Shown here: positions 26,238-34,565 of the stretch, piece by piece
Layout of the letters: each line of letters starts with the position of its first letter
How positions within the stretch are numbered: the first letter of the stretch is position 1
Assembly: GCA_945910975.1 (NCBI GenBank)
Contig: CAMDZY010000001.1
Location: 1-45,816, forward strand
Source of the DNA: an uncultured Clostridia bacterium
Lineage (GTDB): Bacteria; Bacillota; Clostridia; Oscillospirales; Oscillospiraceae
DNA: 45,816 nucleotides
Direction of reading: 5' to 3'
The notes under the pieces: model-generated
Seen by the model: only the letters and a program-made list of their open reading frames with translations
Databases searched by the model: none
What the model was told of the DNA's origin: nothing
Made by a program: the position numbers and the translations under genes

Positions 26238-27653
26238 CTATGGCTGTTCATCCACGATGGGATTTCCTGCGTCCTGTGTGATCAAATCCATCAGTCCGTC
26301 GGCGTTGACGCCCACCACGGAATACGAACACATGGTGAACAAAACGTCCGTGACGCCGGTCGTCTGGATAAAGTCGACCAGATTGCGCTCGAAATAGCGC
26401 ATATCGACCACATAAATTTGCTCAAACGAGCTGGTGTAGAACGGAATTTCCGCATTGCCGTAGCTGTCCTTGATCACCAGCAGCTTGCGGCCGTTTTTCA
26501 CGGAGGTGTTGACCTTGACCGTCAACTCGTCGCTGCCCATGAACATCAGGTAGGAGTTGGCCGTGTCGACATCCGCGAACAGGTCGCCGTCGTAGCGGTA
26601 GGTAAAGTCGGTGGAATAGTAGTAGGCCTTGTAATCGCAGGTCGGCTCGTAGTAGATGAAGTCCTCCGGGTCGTTGAGCAAGCGCGCATCGTCGGTGAAG
26701 GCGTACATCGTGCCGACATAGCCCTCGTTGACGCCCTTTTTGTACTGCTCCAGTTCCGCGAAGGGGACGCCTGCGGCTTCGGCAAAGGTGCGGCAGGCGT
26801 AATATGCGCCGAGCGGCTGCCAGTGGTGGTCGGTGCGGCAGTAGATTGGCTCCTCCGTGTGCTTGGCCAGCACCGGGCAAAGGTCAATGGAGGTGATGCG
26901 GCTGTCCAGCTGCTCGGCGATCTTGGCAAAGCATTTGCTTTGGTCGGCGGAGCTGTCGGCAGCGTTGCTGGGGACATAGAACTGACTCGACAAGGGCGCG
27001 GGCATGGAATAGATCTTCACGCCGTCGCCCAGCTTTTCCTGCAAGGTGTTCAGCGCTTCAATGTATGCGCTGCCGCTGCCGCCGCCAAACAGGGGCAGAC
27101 ACTTCCAATGGTCGTCCTGATTGACAATCATCAGGCCGTTGGACATGGAAACCTCCGCCTCGTCGCCGGTGTAGTCGTGCTGAGTCGGCTCCTCGGTCGG
27201 GGCCGGCTCGGTCGGCTCGGTGGGAGTGTCGCCGGAGGCAGACGCATCGGTCGGCTTTTGCGGCTTGGCGTTCATATTTTCGGCCACGATATCGTTGTTG
27301 ATGATGGTAATGGTATCCTTGGAATTGCGCAGACCCAGCAGACCGCGCAGCTGGTTGCCCGCGTTTTTAAAGCTGTCGCGGTAAGGCACGGTGTCGTCAT
27401 AAAATTCGGTGACGCCGCCGGTGAAGTCGCCGGAAAAATAGCTTTTCAGCGAGAAAGCCGGGAATTGCGCCAGCTTTCGCTTTTCCAGCTGCGATTCGTC
27501 CGGACGCGGGAACACCAGTAAGAACGCGGCGATGCCGAAAAACACCACCATCAGCACAAGCACGGACAGTGCAGACCAGCGCAGCTCGTTCCACTTTCTG
27601 CGGCGCAGGCGGCGCTGCCGGGGAGAAAGTTTGGGTTTTTGATTTTGTTCCAT
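26238..27653 (-). CDS. DHHW/AlgX-like SGNH-fold protein
   Basis: EPIYCRTDHHWQPLGAYYACRTFAEAAG; N-terminal TM anchor. Confidence 0.85.
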   Translation of the reverse strand: MEQNQKPKLSPRQRRLRRRKWNELRWSALSVLVLMVVFFGIAAFLLVFPRPDESQLEKRKLAQFPAFSLKSYFSGDFTGGVTEFYDDTVPYRDSFKNAGNQLRGLLGLRNSKDTITIINNDIVAENMNAKPQKPTDASASGDTPTEPTEPAPTEEPTQHDYTGDEAEVSMSNGLMIVNQDDHWKCLPLFGGGSGSAYIEALNTLQEKLGDGVKIYSMPAPLSSQFYVPSNAADSSADQSKCFAKIAEQLDSRITSIDLCPVLAKHTEEPIYCRTDHHWQPLGAYYACRTFAEAAGVPFAELEQYKKGVNEGYVGTMYAFTDDARLLNDPEDFIYYEPTCDYKAYYYSTDFTYRYDGDLFADVDTANSYLMFMGSDELTVKVNTSVKNGRKLLVIKDSYGNAEIPFYTSSFEQIYVVDMRYFERNLVDFIQTTGVTDVLFTMCSYSVVGVNADGLMDLITQDAGNPIVDEQP

Positions 27654-27665
27654 AAAAGCGCCCCC

Positions 27666-29090
27666 TTAGAAACGGAAATACAAGAACGGATTGTTGGTGG
27701 CATTAACCAGCAGAATGCTGGAAATGATCAGCAGCGCAATGCAGCCCACCAGCGCGATGATACGGCCGGCGGCGTAGACACGCTCGCTGCGGTTATCGTA
27801 GAAAAATGCCTTGATTTTGGGCAGCAAGGGCAGGCTGATGGCAACGGCCACGATGATCAGGAAGAGGTTACTCAAGAACGCCGACCAGGTCAGGCTGTCG
27901 AAGAACGGCGCCAAGCCACGAATCATGCCGATGCCGAAAATGTTCTGGAAGAACTGCCCCAGCTGGCCGAGATCTTCAAAATAGAAGATGCCGAAGCCGA
28001 TGATAATTACCAGCTTGCTGTAGATATGCTTCCACCAGATGGGCCATTTTTTCATGCGCTTTTTGCCCAGTTTCTGCTCGAAGAAAATGAAGAAGCCGAA
28101 ATACAGACCCCACAGGATGAAGTTCCACGATGCGCCGTGCCACATACCGGTGCAGAACCAGACCAGAAACAGGTTAAAATACTTGCGGTTTTTGCCGAAA
28201 ATCGGCACATACAGCAGATAATCGCGGAAGAACGAGCCGAGCGAAATATGCCACCGCTGCCAAAATTCCGCAATCGTTTTGCAGGCGAAGGGGTGGTTGA
28301 AGTTTTCGTCAAAGTGGAAGCCGAACATCCGCCCAAGGCCGATGGCAATGTCGGAATAGCCGCTAAAATCGAAGTAGACATACAGCGAGTAGATGATCAC
28401 CGTGAACCAGGTGCCAAGGAACGACAGCCCCGCGATATTGCCGGAGCCAAAGAACGTGTCGACGATTTCATAAAGACTGTTGGCGATGATGACCTTTTTC
28501 GCCAAGCCGACAATCGCGCGCAGAGCGCCCTCGCACAGGTCGTTGATGGTCGTGGTGCGGTTGTCAATTTCCTGCTCCACCACACTGTAGCGGACGATGG
28601 GTCCGGCGATCAGCTGCGGGAACAGGGACAAATACAGCAGGAACTTGTGGTAGCGGTGCTGCACCTGTACGGTCTGCCAGTAGCAGTCGAGAATGTAGGA
28701 GATCGCCTGGAACGTGAAAAAGCTGATGCCGATCGGCAGACGGATCTGCGGTACGGCAACGGAAGCGCCGAACAGCGCGTTGAAATTCTCCACCAAAAAG
28801 CCGCTGTATTTAAACACCAGCAGCAGCGCCAAATCCGCCGCTATGCCCAGCCCAACCGCCAGCTTTGCACCCGCCGTATCACGGTAGCGGTCGATGGCCA
28901 AGCCAATGCCCCAGTTCAGCACGGAGCTAAACAGCAGCAGCAGCACCCAAACCGGCTCGCCCCAGGCGTAAAAGACCAGCGAAAACGCAATCAGGACGGC
29001 GTTTTTCGCCTTTATGTTTCGCGCCGCAAAGTAGCAAATCAGGCACAGCGGCAGGAAAACGTACAGAAAATACAAATCAGCAAAAACCAT
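27666..29090 (-). CDS. MBOAT family O-acyltransferase (AlgI/DltB-like)
   Basis: Multi-TM; FWQRWHISLGSFFRDYLLYVPI, TGMWHGASWNFILWGLYFG; start at the second Met after a GAGG RBS. Confidence 0.93.
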   Translation of the reverse strand: MVFADLYFLYVFLPLCLICYFAARNIKAKNAVLIAFSLVFYAWGEPVWVLLLLFSSVLNWGIGLAIDRYRDTAGAKLAVGLGIAADLALLLVFKYSGFLVENFNALFGASVAVPQIRLPIGISFFTFQAISYILDCYWQTVQVQHRYHKFLLYLSLFPQLIAGPIVRYSVVEQEIDNRTTTINDLCEGALRAIVGLAKKVIIANSLYEIVDTFFGSGNIAGLSFLGTWFTVIIYSLYVYFDFSGYSDIAIGLGRMFGFHFDENFNHPFACKTIAEFWQRWHISLGSFFRDYLLYVPIFGKNRKYFNLFLVWFCTGMWHGASWNFILWGLYFGFFIFFEQKLGKKRMKKWPIWWKHIYSKLVIIIGFGIFYFEDLGQLGQFFQNIFGIGMIRGLAPFFDSLTWSAFLSNLFLIIVAVAISLPLLPKIKAFFYDNRSERVYAAGRIIALVGCIALLIISSILLVNATNNPFLYFRF

Positions 29091-29145
29091 AGGAAACCTC
29101 AAACGTCAAAGCGAATCGCGTCGCCGGATTTCATTTAACATTATA

Positions 29146-29174
29146 ATTTTACAACAATCGACACAATTCGTCAA
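29146..29174 (-). promoter_or_regulatory. Promoter of the MBOAT-DHHW-FkbH-ACP cassette
   Basis: Minus strand TTGACG-N17-TAAAAT. Confidence 0.55.
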
Positions 29175-29224
29175 GGCTATTTTCGACTTCGTACATTTTT
29201 TTGCGGACAATGCGGCTTTTGTAC

Positions 29225-29253
29225 TTGTAATTTTGCGCAAAATCCGCTATGCT
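29225..29253 (+). promoter_or_regulatory. Candidate rimM promoter with a perfect palindrome between the boxes
   Basis: TTGTAA-N17-TATGCT; ATTTTGCGCAAAAT palindrome at 29230-29243. Confidence 0.4.
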
Positions 29254-29283
29254 AAAGGCAACCAAGAAAACGGGGGTGGAAAA

Positions 29284-29784
29284 ATGGAACGAAAAATTTT
29301 AGACGCTGGGCAGATCGTCAGCAGTCACGGCATTCAGGGCGAGGTAAAGCTGCTGCCCTGGGCGGACAGCCCGGATTTTTTGCTGAAATTTGACACGGTA
29401 TATATCGGCGGGCAGCCATACCCGGTCGAGCGCAGCCGCGTGCAGGGCAACTGCGTGCTGATGAAGCTCAAGGGCGTGGATTCGATGGAGGCGGCCACGG
29501 CGCTGCGCAACCAAGTGGTGCGCATCGACCGAACCGGCGTTCAGCTGCCGGACGGCGCAGTGTTTATCGCCGATTTGCTCGGCTGCCGTTGCGTGGACGA
29601 GGACGGCACGGAGTTCGGCAAAATCAAGGACGTGTTGAATATGCCGTCGAGCGATGTGTATGTGATTTCCGGCGAACACGAATATATGATCCCGGCGGTG
29701 AAGGAATTTGTGAAGGAAATTAACATTGCAGAAAAGTGTGTAAACTTCCATTTGATCGAGGGTTTCCGAACCGATGAGAATTGA
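29284..29784 (+). CDS. rimM: Ribosome maturation factor RimM
   Basis: LDAGQIVSSHGIQGEVKLLPWADSP; PSSDVYVISGEHEYMIPAVKEFV. Confidence 0.92.
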   Translation: MERKILDAGQIVSSHGIQGEVKLLPWADSPDFLLKFDTVYIGGQPYPVERSRVQGNCVLMKLKGVDSMEAATALRNQVVRIDRTGVQLPDGAVFIADLLGCRCVDEDGTEFGKIKDVLNMPSSDVYVISGEHEYMIPAVKEFVKEINIAEKCVNFHLIEGFRTDEN

Positions 29785-30556
29785 CATTATGACGCTCTTC
29801 CCCGACACTGTGGGGGATATGATGAGCGAATCCATTTTAGGCCGCGCACAGGAGCGCGGTTACATCAAAATCCGCACCCATCAAATCCGCGATTACACCG
29901 TCAACCGCCAAAATCAGGTGGACGATTACCCCTACGGCGGGGGCAGGGGCGCGGTGATGCAGGCCGACCCGCTCTACCGCTGCTGGGAGCATATCCGGCA
30001 GGAGGTCGGCGCGCCGGTGCATACCGTTTATATGTCACCCTGCGGCACGGTATTCACGCAGGAAAAGGCCAAGCAGCTGCACGCGGACTATGAAAATATC
30101 ATTCTCGTCTGCGGCCACTATGAGGGCATCGACCAGCGGTTTATTGACGAATGCGTGGATGAAGAAATTTCCATCGGCGATTTTGTTTTGACCGGCGGTG
30201 AACTGCCGGCCATGGTGGTGGCCGACTGCATCTGCCGCATGGAGCCGGGCGTTCTGCCCGATCCGGAATGCTTTGAGGAGGAGAGCCACTGGTCAGGACT
30301 GCTGGAATATCCGCAGTATTCCCGTCCGGCCGTGTGGCATGGGCGAGAGGTGCCGCCGATTCTGCTCTCCGGCGACCACGGCAAGGTGGCGCGTTGGCGC
30401 AAAAAGCAGTCGATCCTGCGCACCTTCCACCGCAGACCCGATATGTTTGCCAAGCTGACGCTTCCCGGTAAAACCAGAGCGGAAAAGAAATTTTTACAGG
30501 AACTGGAGGATGAAGATGATGCGTTCCGAGATCGAAACACTCCAAAAATGGGTTGA
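29774..30556 (+). CDS. trmD: tRNA (guanosine(37)-N1)-methyltransferase
   Basis: MRIDIMTLFPDTV; DDYPYGGGRGAVMQ; EEISIGDFVLTGGELPAMV. Confidence 0.95.
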   Translation: MRIDIMTLFPDTVGDMMSESILGRAQERGYIKIRTHQIRDYTVNRQNQVDDYPYGGGRGAVMQADPLYRCWEHIRQEVGAPVHTVYMSPCGTVFTQEKAKQLHADYENIILVCGHYEGIDQRFIDECVDEEISIGDFVLTGGELPAMVVADCICRMEPGVLPDPECFEEESHWSGLLEYPQYSRPAVWHGREVPPILLSGDHGKVARWRKKQSILRTFHRRPDMFAKLTLPGKTRAEKKFLQELEDEDDAFRDRNTPKMG

Positions 30557-31235
30557 CGAATCGAGCAATATCGTCTTTTTCGGCGGCGCGGGCGTTTCCA
30601 CCGAGTCCGGCATCCCGGACTTCCGCAGTGTGGACGGGCTGTATCACCAGAAGTTTGAATACCCGCCGGAAACGATTATTTCCCACAGCTTTTACGAGAA
30701 AAATCCCGCCTATTTTTTCCGCTTTTACCGCGAAAAAATGCTGCCCCTCGGCTTTGAACCGAACATCACCCACAAAAAGCTGGCGGAGTTGGAGCAAAAG
30801 GGCAAGCTGCGCGCCGTTGTCACGCAAAATATCGACGGTCTGCACCAAAAAGCCGGCAGCAAGACCGTCTACGAGCTGCACGGCAGCGTTTTGCGCAATT
30901 ACTGCACCCGCTGCCGCAAATTCTATCCGGCAGAGTATGTAAAAAACGCCGACGGCGTGCCGCTTTGCACCTGCGGCGGCATCGTCAAGCCGGATGTAGT
31001 GCTGTATGAGGAGGGGCTGGACGAGCAGACGCTGCAAAACGCCGTGATGGCGATCCGCGCGGCCGATCTGCTGATCGTCGGCGGCACCTCGCTGACGGTC
31101 TACCCGGCTGCGGGTTTGCTGCAATACTATCGCGGCAGCCGCCTTGTGCTGATCAACCGCGATGAAACGCCCTACGATTCCTACGCGGACTTGGTGCTGC
31201 ACCAGTCACTGGGTGATGTTTTTTCGCAGCTATAA
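30516..31235 (+). CDS. NAD-dependent protein deacylase, Sir2 family
   Basis: FFGGAGVSTESGIPDFRS; TQNIDGLHQKAG; CTRCRKFY / CTCGGIVKPDVVLYEE; start ambiguous (30510/30516/30519). Confidence 0.93.
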   Translation: MMRSEIETLQKWVDESSNIVFFGGAGVSTESGIPDFRSVDGLYHQKFEYPPETIISHSFYEKNPAYFFRFYREKMLPLGFEPNITHKKLAELEQKGKLRAVVTQNIDGLHQKAGSKTVYELHGSVLRNYCTRCRKFYPAEYVKNADGVPLCTCGGIVKPDVVLYEEGLDEQTLQNAVMAIRAADLLIVGGTSLTVYPAAGLLQYYRGSRLVLINRDETPYDSYADLVLHQSLGDVFSQL

Positions 31236-31238
31236 TTC

Positions 31239-31273
31239 TTTGCGCCGCAACAGCACTGCGGCGCAAATTTTTT
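31239..31273 (+). terminator. Terminator of rimM-trmD-sir2
   Basis: TTTGCGCCGCA-acagcac-TGCGGCGCAAATTTTTT. Confidence 0.85.
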
Positions 31274-31282
31274 GGTAAAGGA

Positions 31283-31311
31283 TTGCAGCCCGGCGGGAAA
31301 TGTGATATAAT
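31283..31311 (+). promoter_or_regulatory. Promoter of the TIM44-like gene
   Basis: TTGCAG-N17-TATAAT. Confidence 0.6.
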
Positions 31312-31455
31312 AGAATAAGGAAAAAATACATATGCAAATACCACGGGCGGTGTTTTTGGCGGCTTTCTCCGTTGGCGAAATACCCGAAAAAAGCTGCCAA
31401 ATAATCGAGAAAGGGAATTGCACGGTACATAATATATTGTGCATGGGAAACAAGA

Positions 31456-32376
31456 ATGAAGTGGAAAAAGATCCTCTCACTCCTGCTGTGTTTGATGCTG
31501 CTCGCGGCATTTGCCCTGCACGCCGGCGCTGACTTTGGCGACTTCGCCGGAGATAGCGATTACGGCGACAGTGATTACGACTCCGACTACGGCGACAGTG
31601 ATTATGATGACGATGATGACGATGATGGTTATGGCAGCGACAGCGACTCCGGCAGCTCCGGCGGTTCGAGTGGATTTACCGTCCTTGCATTGGCAATCGT
31701 AGTGGTCTATCTCGTGGTTTCGGCCTTCCGCTCTTCGAAAGGGAAAGGTGGCAAAACCACCAAGCGTTCTGTCATGCCGGGCGCACAGGCGACCTTGCAA
31801 TCTCAGCTTCGCCCGATGGGCGAATATGAAGCGCTGGATGCCAACTTTGACGCCGGCGACTTGGTGCAAAAGCTGTCGAATTGGTATGTACAGATGCAAA
31901 ATTGCTGGTCGGACGGCGATATTGAACCGGTGCGGCCGTTCTTCTCCGATGCCTATTGGCAGCAGATGAACCGCCAGCTGCAAGCCATGCGCCAGCAAGG
32001 CCACGTTGACCACACCGAACGCATTGCGGTGCTTGGCGTCACGTTGCGTGGCTTCTATCAGTCCGGCGGCGAGGATCACATCATTGCCGAGCTTCGCACC
32101 CGCATTGTCAGCTATGTCACCGACCAAAACGGGAACCTTGTTTCCGGCAGCCGAACGGCGGAGAAATTCATGACCTACGAATGGGATCTGACCCGTCCGA
32201 GCGGCACGCAAACGCAGGCCGCCGAAGCGATGCAAACCGTCCGCTGCCCCAACTGCGGCGCAACGCTCAGCATCAACGAAAGCGCAAAGTGTCCCTATTG
32301 CGATTCCGTCATCACTCTGACACAGCACGGCTGGGTGATCGCCTCCATCAAGGGAATTTCCCAACGCACCGTGTAA
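31456..32376 (+). CDS. TIM44-like domain membrane protein with Asp-rich segment and C-terminal zinc ribbon
   Basis: Signal/TM, DSDYGDSDYDSDYGDSDYDDDDDDDGYG, second TM, TIM44-like region, CPNCGATLSINESAKCPYC. Confidence 0.75.
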   Translation: MKWKKILSLLLCLMLLAAFALHAGADFGDFAGDSDYGDSDYDSDYGDSDYDDDDDDDGYGSDSDSGSSGGSSGFTVLALAIVVVYLVVSAFRSSKGKGGKTTKRSVMPGAQATLQSQLRPMGEYEALDANFDAGDLVQKLSNWYVQMQNCWSDGDIEPVRPFFSDAYWQQMNRQLQAMRQQGHVDHTERIAVLGVTLRGFYQSGGEDHIIAELRTRIVSYVTDQNGNLVSGSRTAEKFMTYEWDLTRPSGTQTQAAEAMQTVRCPNCGATLSINESAKCPYCDSVITLTQHGWVIASIKGISQRTV

Positions 32377-32401
32377 TGCAGATATCATAGGAGATTCAAT
32401 T

Positions 32402-33463
32402 ATGACCAAAAAAGCCATCATCGCCATGAGCGGCGGTGTGGACAGTTCCGTTGCCGCGTTCCTGATGCGGCAGGCCGGTTACACGTGCATCGGCGCTACC
32501 ATGCGCTTGCACGGCGACGAGGATGCCAGCTGCGGTTCTGCACGTGACGTTGCAGACGCGCGCAGCGTGGCCACCTCGCTGGGAATGGAGTTCCGCGTGT
32601 TTGATTTTTCCGATGCATTTCGCCGCGAGGTCGTTGACCGTTTCGTCTGTGCCTATGAGCAAGGCCGCACGCCCAACCCCTGCATCGACTGTAACCGGCA
32701 CTTGAAATTCGACCGCCTTTACCGCGCCGCGCAGGATTTGGGACTTGATTGCGTTGTGACAGGGCATTACGCCAGAATCGAGCGCACCGCTTCCGGTCGG
32801 TATTTGCTGAAAAAGGGCGCGACCGCCGAAAAGGACCAAAGCTACGTCCTCTATTCCCTCACCCAAGATCAGCTTGCGCACACACGCTTTCCCCTCGGTG
32901 GGATGCGCAAGGAGGATGTGCGCGCACTTGCCGAAGCACAGGGATTTTTGAACGCAAAAAAGCGCGACAGTCAGGACATTTGCTTTGTGCCGGACGGCGA
33001 TTATGCGGCGTTCATCCGCCGGTATACCGGCAAGGACTATCCGCCGGGCGATTTTGTAGACGTGGACGGCAACGTGATCGGGCAGCACAAGGGCTTGATC
33101 TGCTACACCATCGGCCAGCGGCGGGGCTTAGGCGTGGCAGCCGGAAAACCGATCTACGTCAAGCAGCTGCAAGCGGAAGAAAACCGCGTGGTTTTGGCAG
33201 ATAACGAGCAGTTGTATGATTCCACCGTTCTGGCCGAACGCTTCAACTGGATCGCTTACGATGCGCCGCATCAGCCGGTACGTGTCAAGGCGCGTGCCCG
33301 CTATCATCACCCCGAACAGCCCGCTACTGCCACGGTTTTGCCGGACGGCAGGGTGGAAATTACGTTTGACACCCCCCAGCGTGCGTTGACCTGCGGACAG
33401 GCCGTTGTGCTGTATGACGGCGATACGGTCGTGGGCGGCGGCACGATATGTCAGGTGAAATAA
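32402..33463 (+). CDS. mnmA: tRNA-specific 2-thiouridylase MnmA
   Basis: AMSGGVDSSVAAFLM; GRTPNPCIDCNRHLKF; KDQSYVLYSLTQDQL; KRDSQDICFVPDGDY. Confidence 0.95.
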   Translation: MTKKAIIAMSGGVDSSVAAFLMRQAGYTCIGATMRLHGDEDASCGSARDVADARSVATSLGMEFRVFDFSDAFRREVVDRFVCAYEQGRTPNPCIDCNRHLKFDRLYRAAQDLGLDCVVTGHYARIERTASGRYLLKKGATAEKDQSYVLYSLTQDQLAHTRFPLGGMRKEDVRALAEAQGFLNAKKRDSQDICFVPDGDYAAFIRRYTGKDYPPGDFVDVDGNVIGQHKGLICYTIGQRRGLGVAAGKPIYVKQLQAEENRVVLADNEQLYDSTVLAERFNWIAYDAPHQPVRVKARARYHHPEQPATATVLPDGRVEITFDTPQRALTCGQAVVLYDGDTVVGGGTICQVK

Positions 33464-33479
33464 AGGAGAAGAAATCGTT

Positions 33480-34565
33480 ATGTTTCAATTAAAAAAATAC
33501 TATCCCCCCGATTTTACACAGGAAAAATTCCAAGCCGCTCCCAATGCTACCTTGGTTCCCGCACCGGCCGACGGCGTTGCGCCGGAGGGTTACCATGCGC
33601 TGAGCATTTTCCCGGAGTATTTCAAGATTGACGGCAACTGGATTTTTGCCGAGGAGAGCCGTATGGACTGCGTGCCGGTGTACGCAGACGGCAAGGTCGC
33701 CGTGGTCGAATTTCGTCACCTTTCCAAGGGCGATTTGGTCGTCACCGGCCGAACCGAGGATTGCCAGGATGGCATCTATGTCCACGCCAACGGCTTCCGC
33801 GAGGAACAGGCGGAGAAGGAAACCTTTGCCTTCCGCCAGAACCGCTCCCGCGAAACGGCATTCTCCCGCGATTATGACGAATTGTACGACTTGCTGCGCC
33901 ATGAGCGCGACCACGGCAAAATTGTCTGGGTCATGGGGCCTGCGTTCGCCTTTGACAACGATGCCCGCATCGCCATGTCCAAGCTGATCGCCAACGGCTA
34001 TGTCCACGCCATTCTGGCCGGCAACGCGCTTGCGACCCACGATTTGGAGGGCGCTTACATCGGCACCGCCTTGGGGCAGGACATCTACACCCAAAAATCC
34101 ATGCCCAACGGCCACTATAACCACCTCGACACCATCAACCGCGTGCGCTACCACGGCAGCATCGCCAAATTTATCGAAGCCGAGCATATCGACAACGGCA
34201 TCATTTATAGCTGCGAAAAGTACGGCGTACCCTATGTTCTGGGCGGCTCCATCCGTGACGACGGCCCGCTGCCCCCTGTGTTTGGCGATGTCTACGCCGC
34301 GCAGGATGCCATGCGCGACCAGGTGCGCGACGCCACCACGGTCATCAGCATGGCAACGATGCTCCACACCATCGCCACCGGCAACATGACCCCCTCGTTC
34401 CGCGTGATGAAAGACGGCACCGTGCGGCAGGTGTATTTCTACTGCGTGGACGTGTCCGAATTTGTGGTCAACAAGCTGGCCGACCGCGGCAGTCTGTCCG
34501 CCAAGGGCATCGTGACCAACGTGCAGGACTTTGTGGTCAATCTGCAAAAGGGACTTGGCCTGTAA
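33480..34565 (+). CDS. LOR/SDH bifunctional-type (archaeal-type) ornithine cyclodeaminase family protein
   Basis: GKIVWVMGPAFAFDNDARIAMSKLIANGYVHAILAGNALATHDLEGA; VLGGSIRDDGPLPPV. Confidence 0.8.
   Translation: MFQLKKYYPPDFTQEKFQAAPNATLVPAPADGVAPEGYHALSIFPEYFKIDGNWIFAEESRMDCVPVYADGKVAVVEFRHLSKGDLVVTGRTEDCQDGIYVHANGFREEQAEKETFAFRQNRSRETAFSRDYDELYDLLRHERDHGKIVWVMGPAFAFDNDARIAMSKLIANGYVHAILAGNALATHDLEGAYIGTALGQDIYTQKSMPNGHYNHLDTINRVRYHGSIAKFIEAEHIDNGIIYSCEKYGVPYVLGGSIRDDGPLPPVFGDVYAAQDAMRDQVRDATTVISMATMLHTIATGNMTPSFRVMKDGTVRQVYFYCVDVSEFVVNKLADRGSLSAKGIVTNVQDFVVNLQKGLGL

Noticed and set aside
27639-29138. 499-aa + strand ORF opposite the MBOAT gene
   Set aside because: Antisense shadow ORF with Gln/Glu/Val-rich composition; MBOAT motifs are clear on the minus strand.
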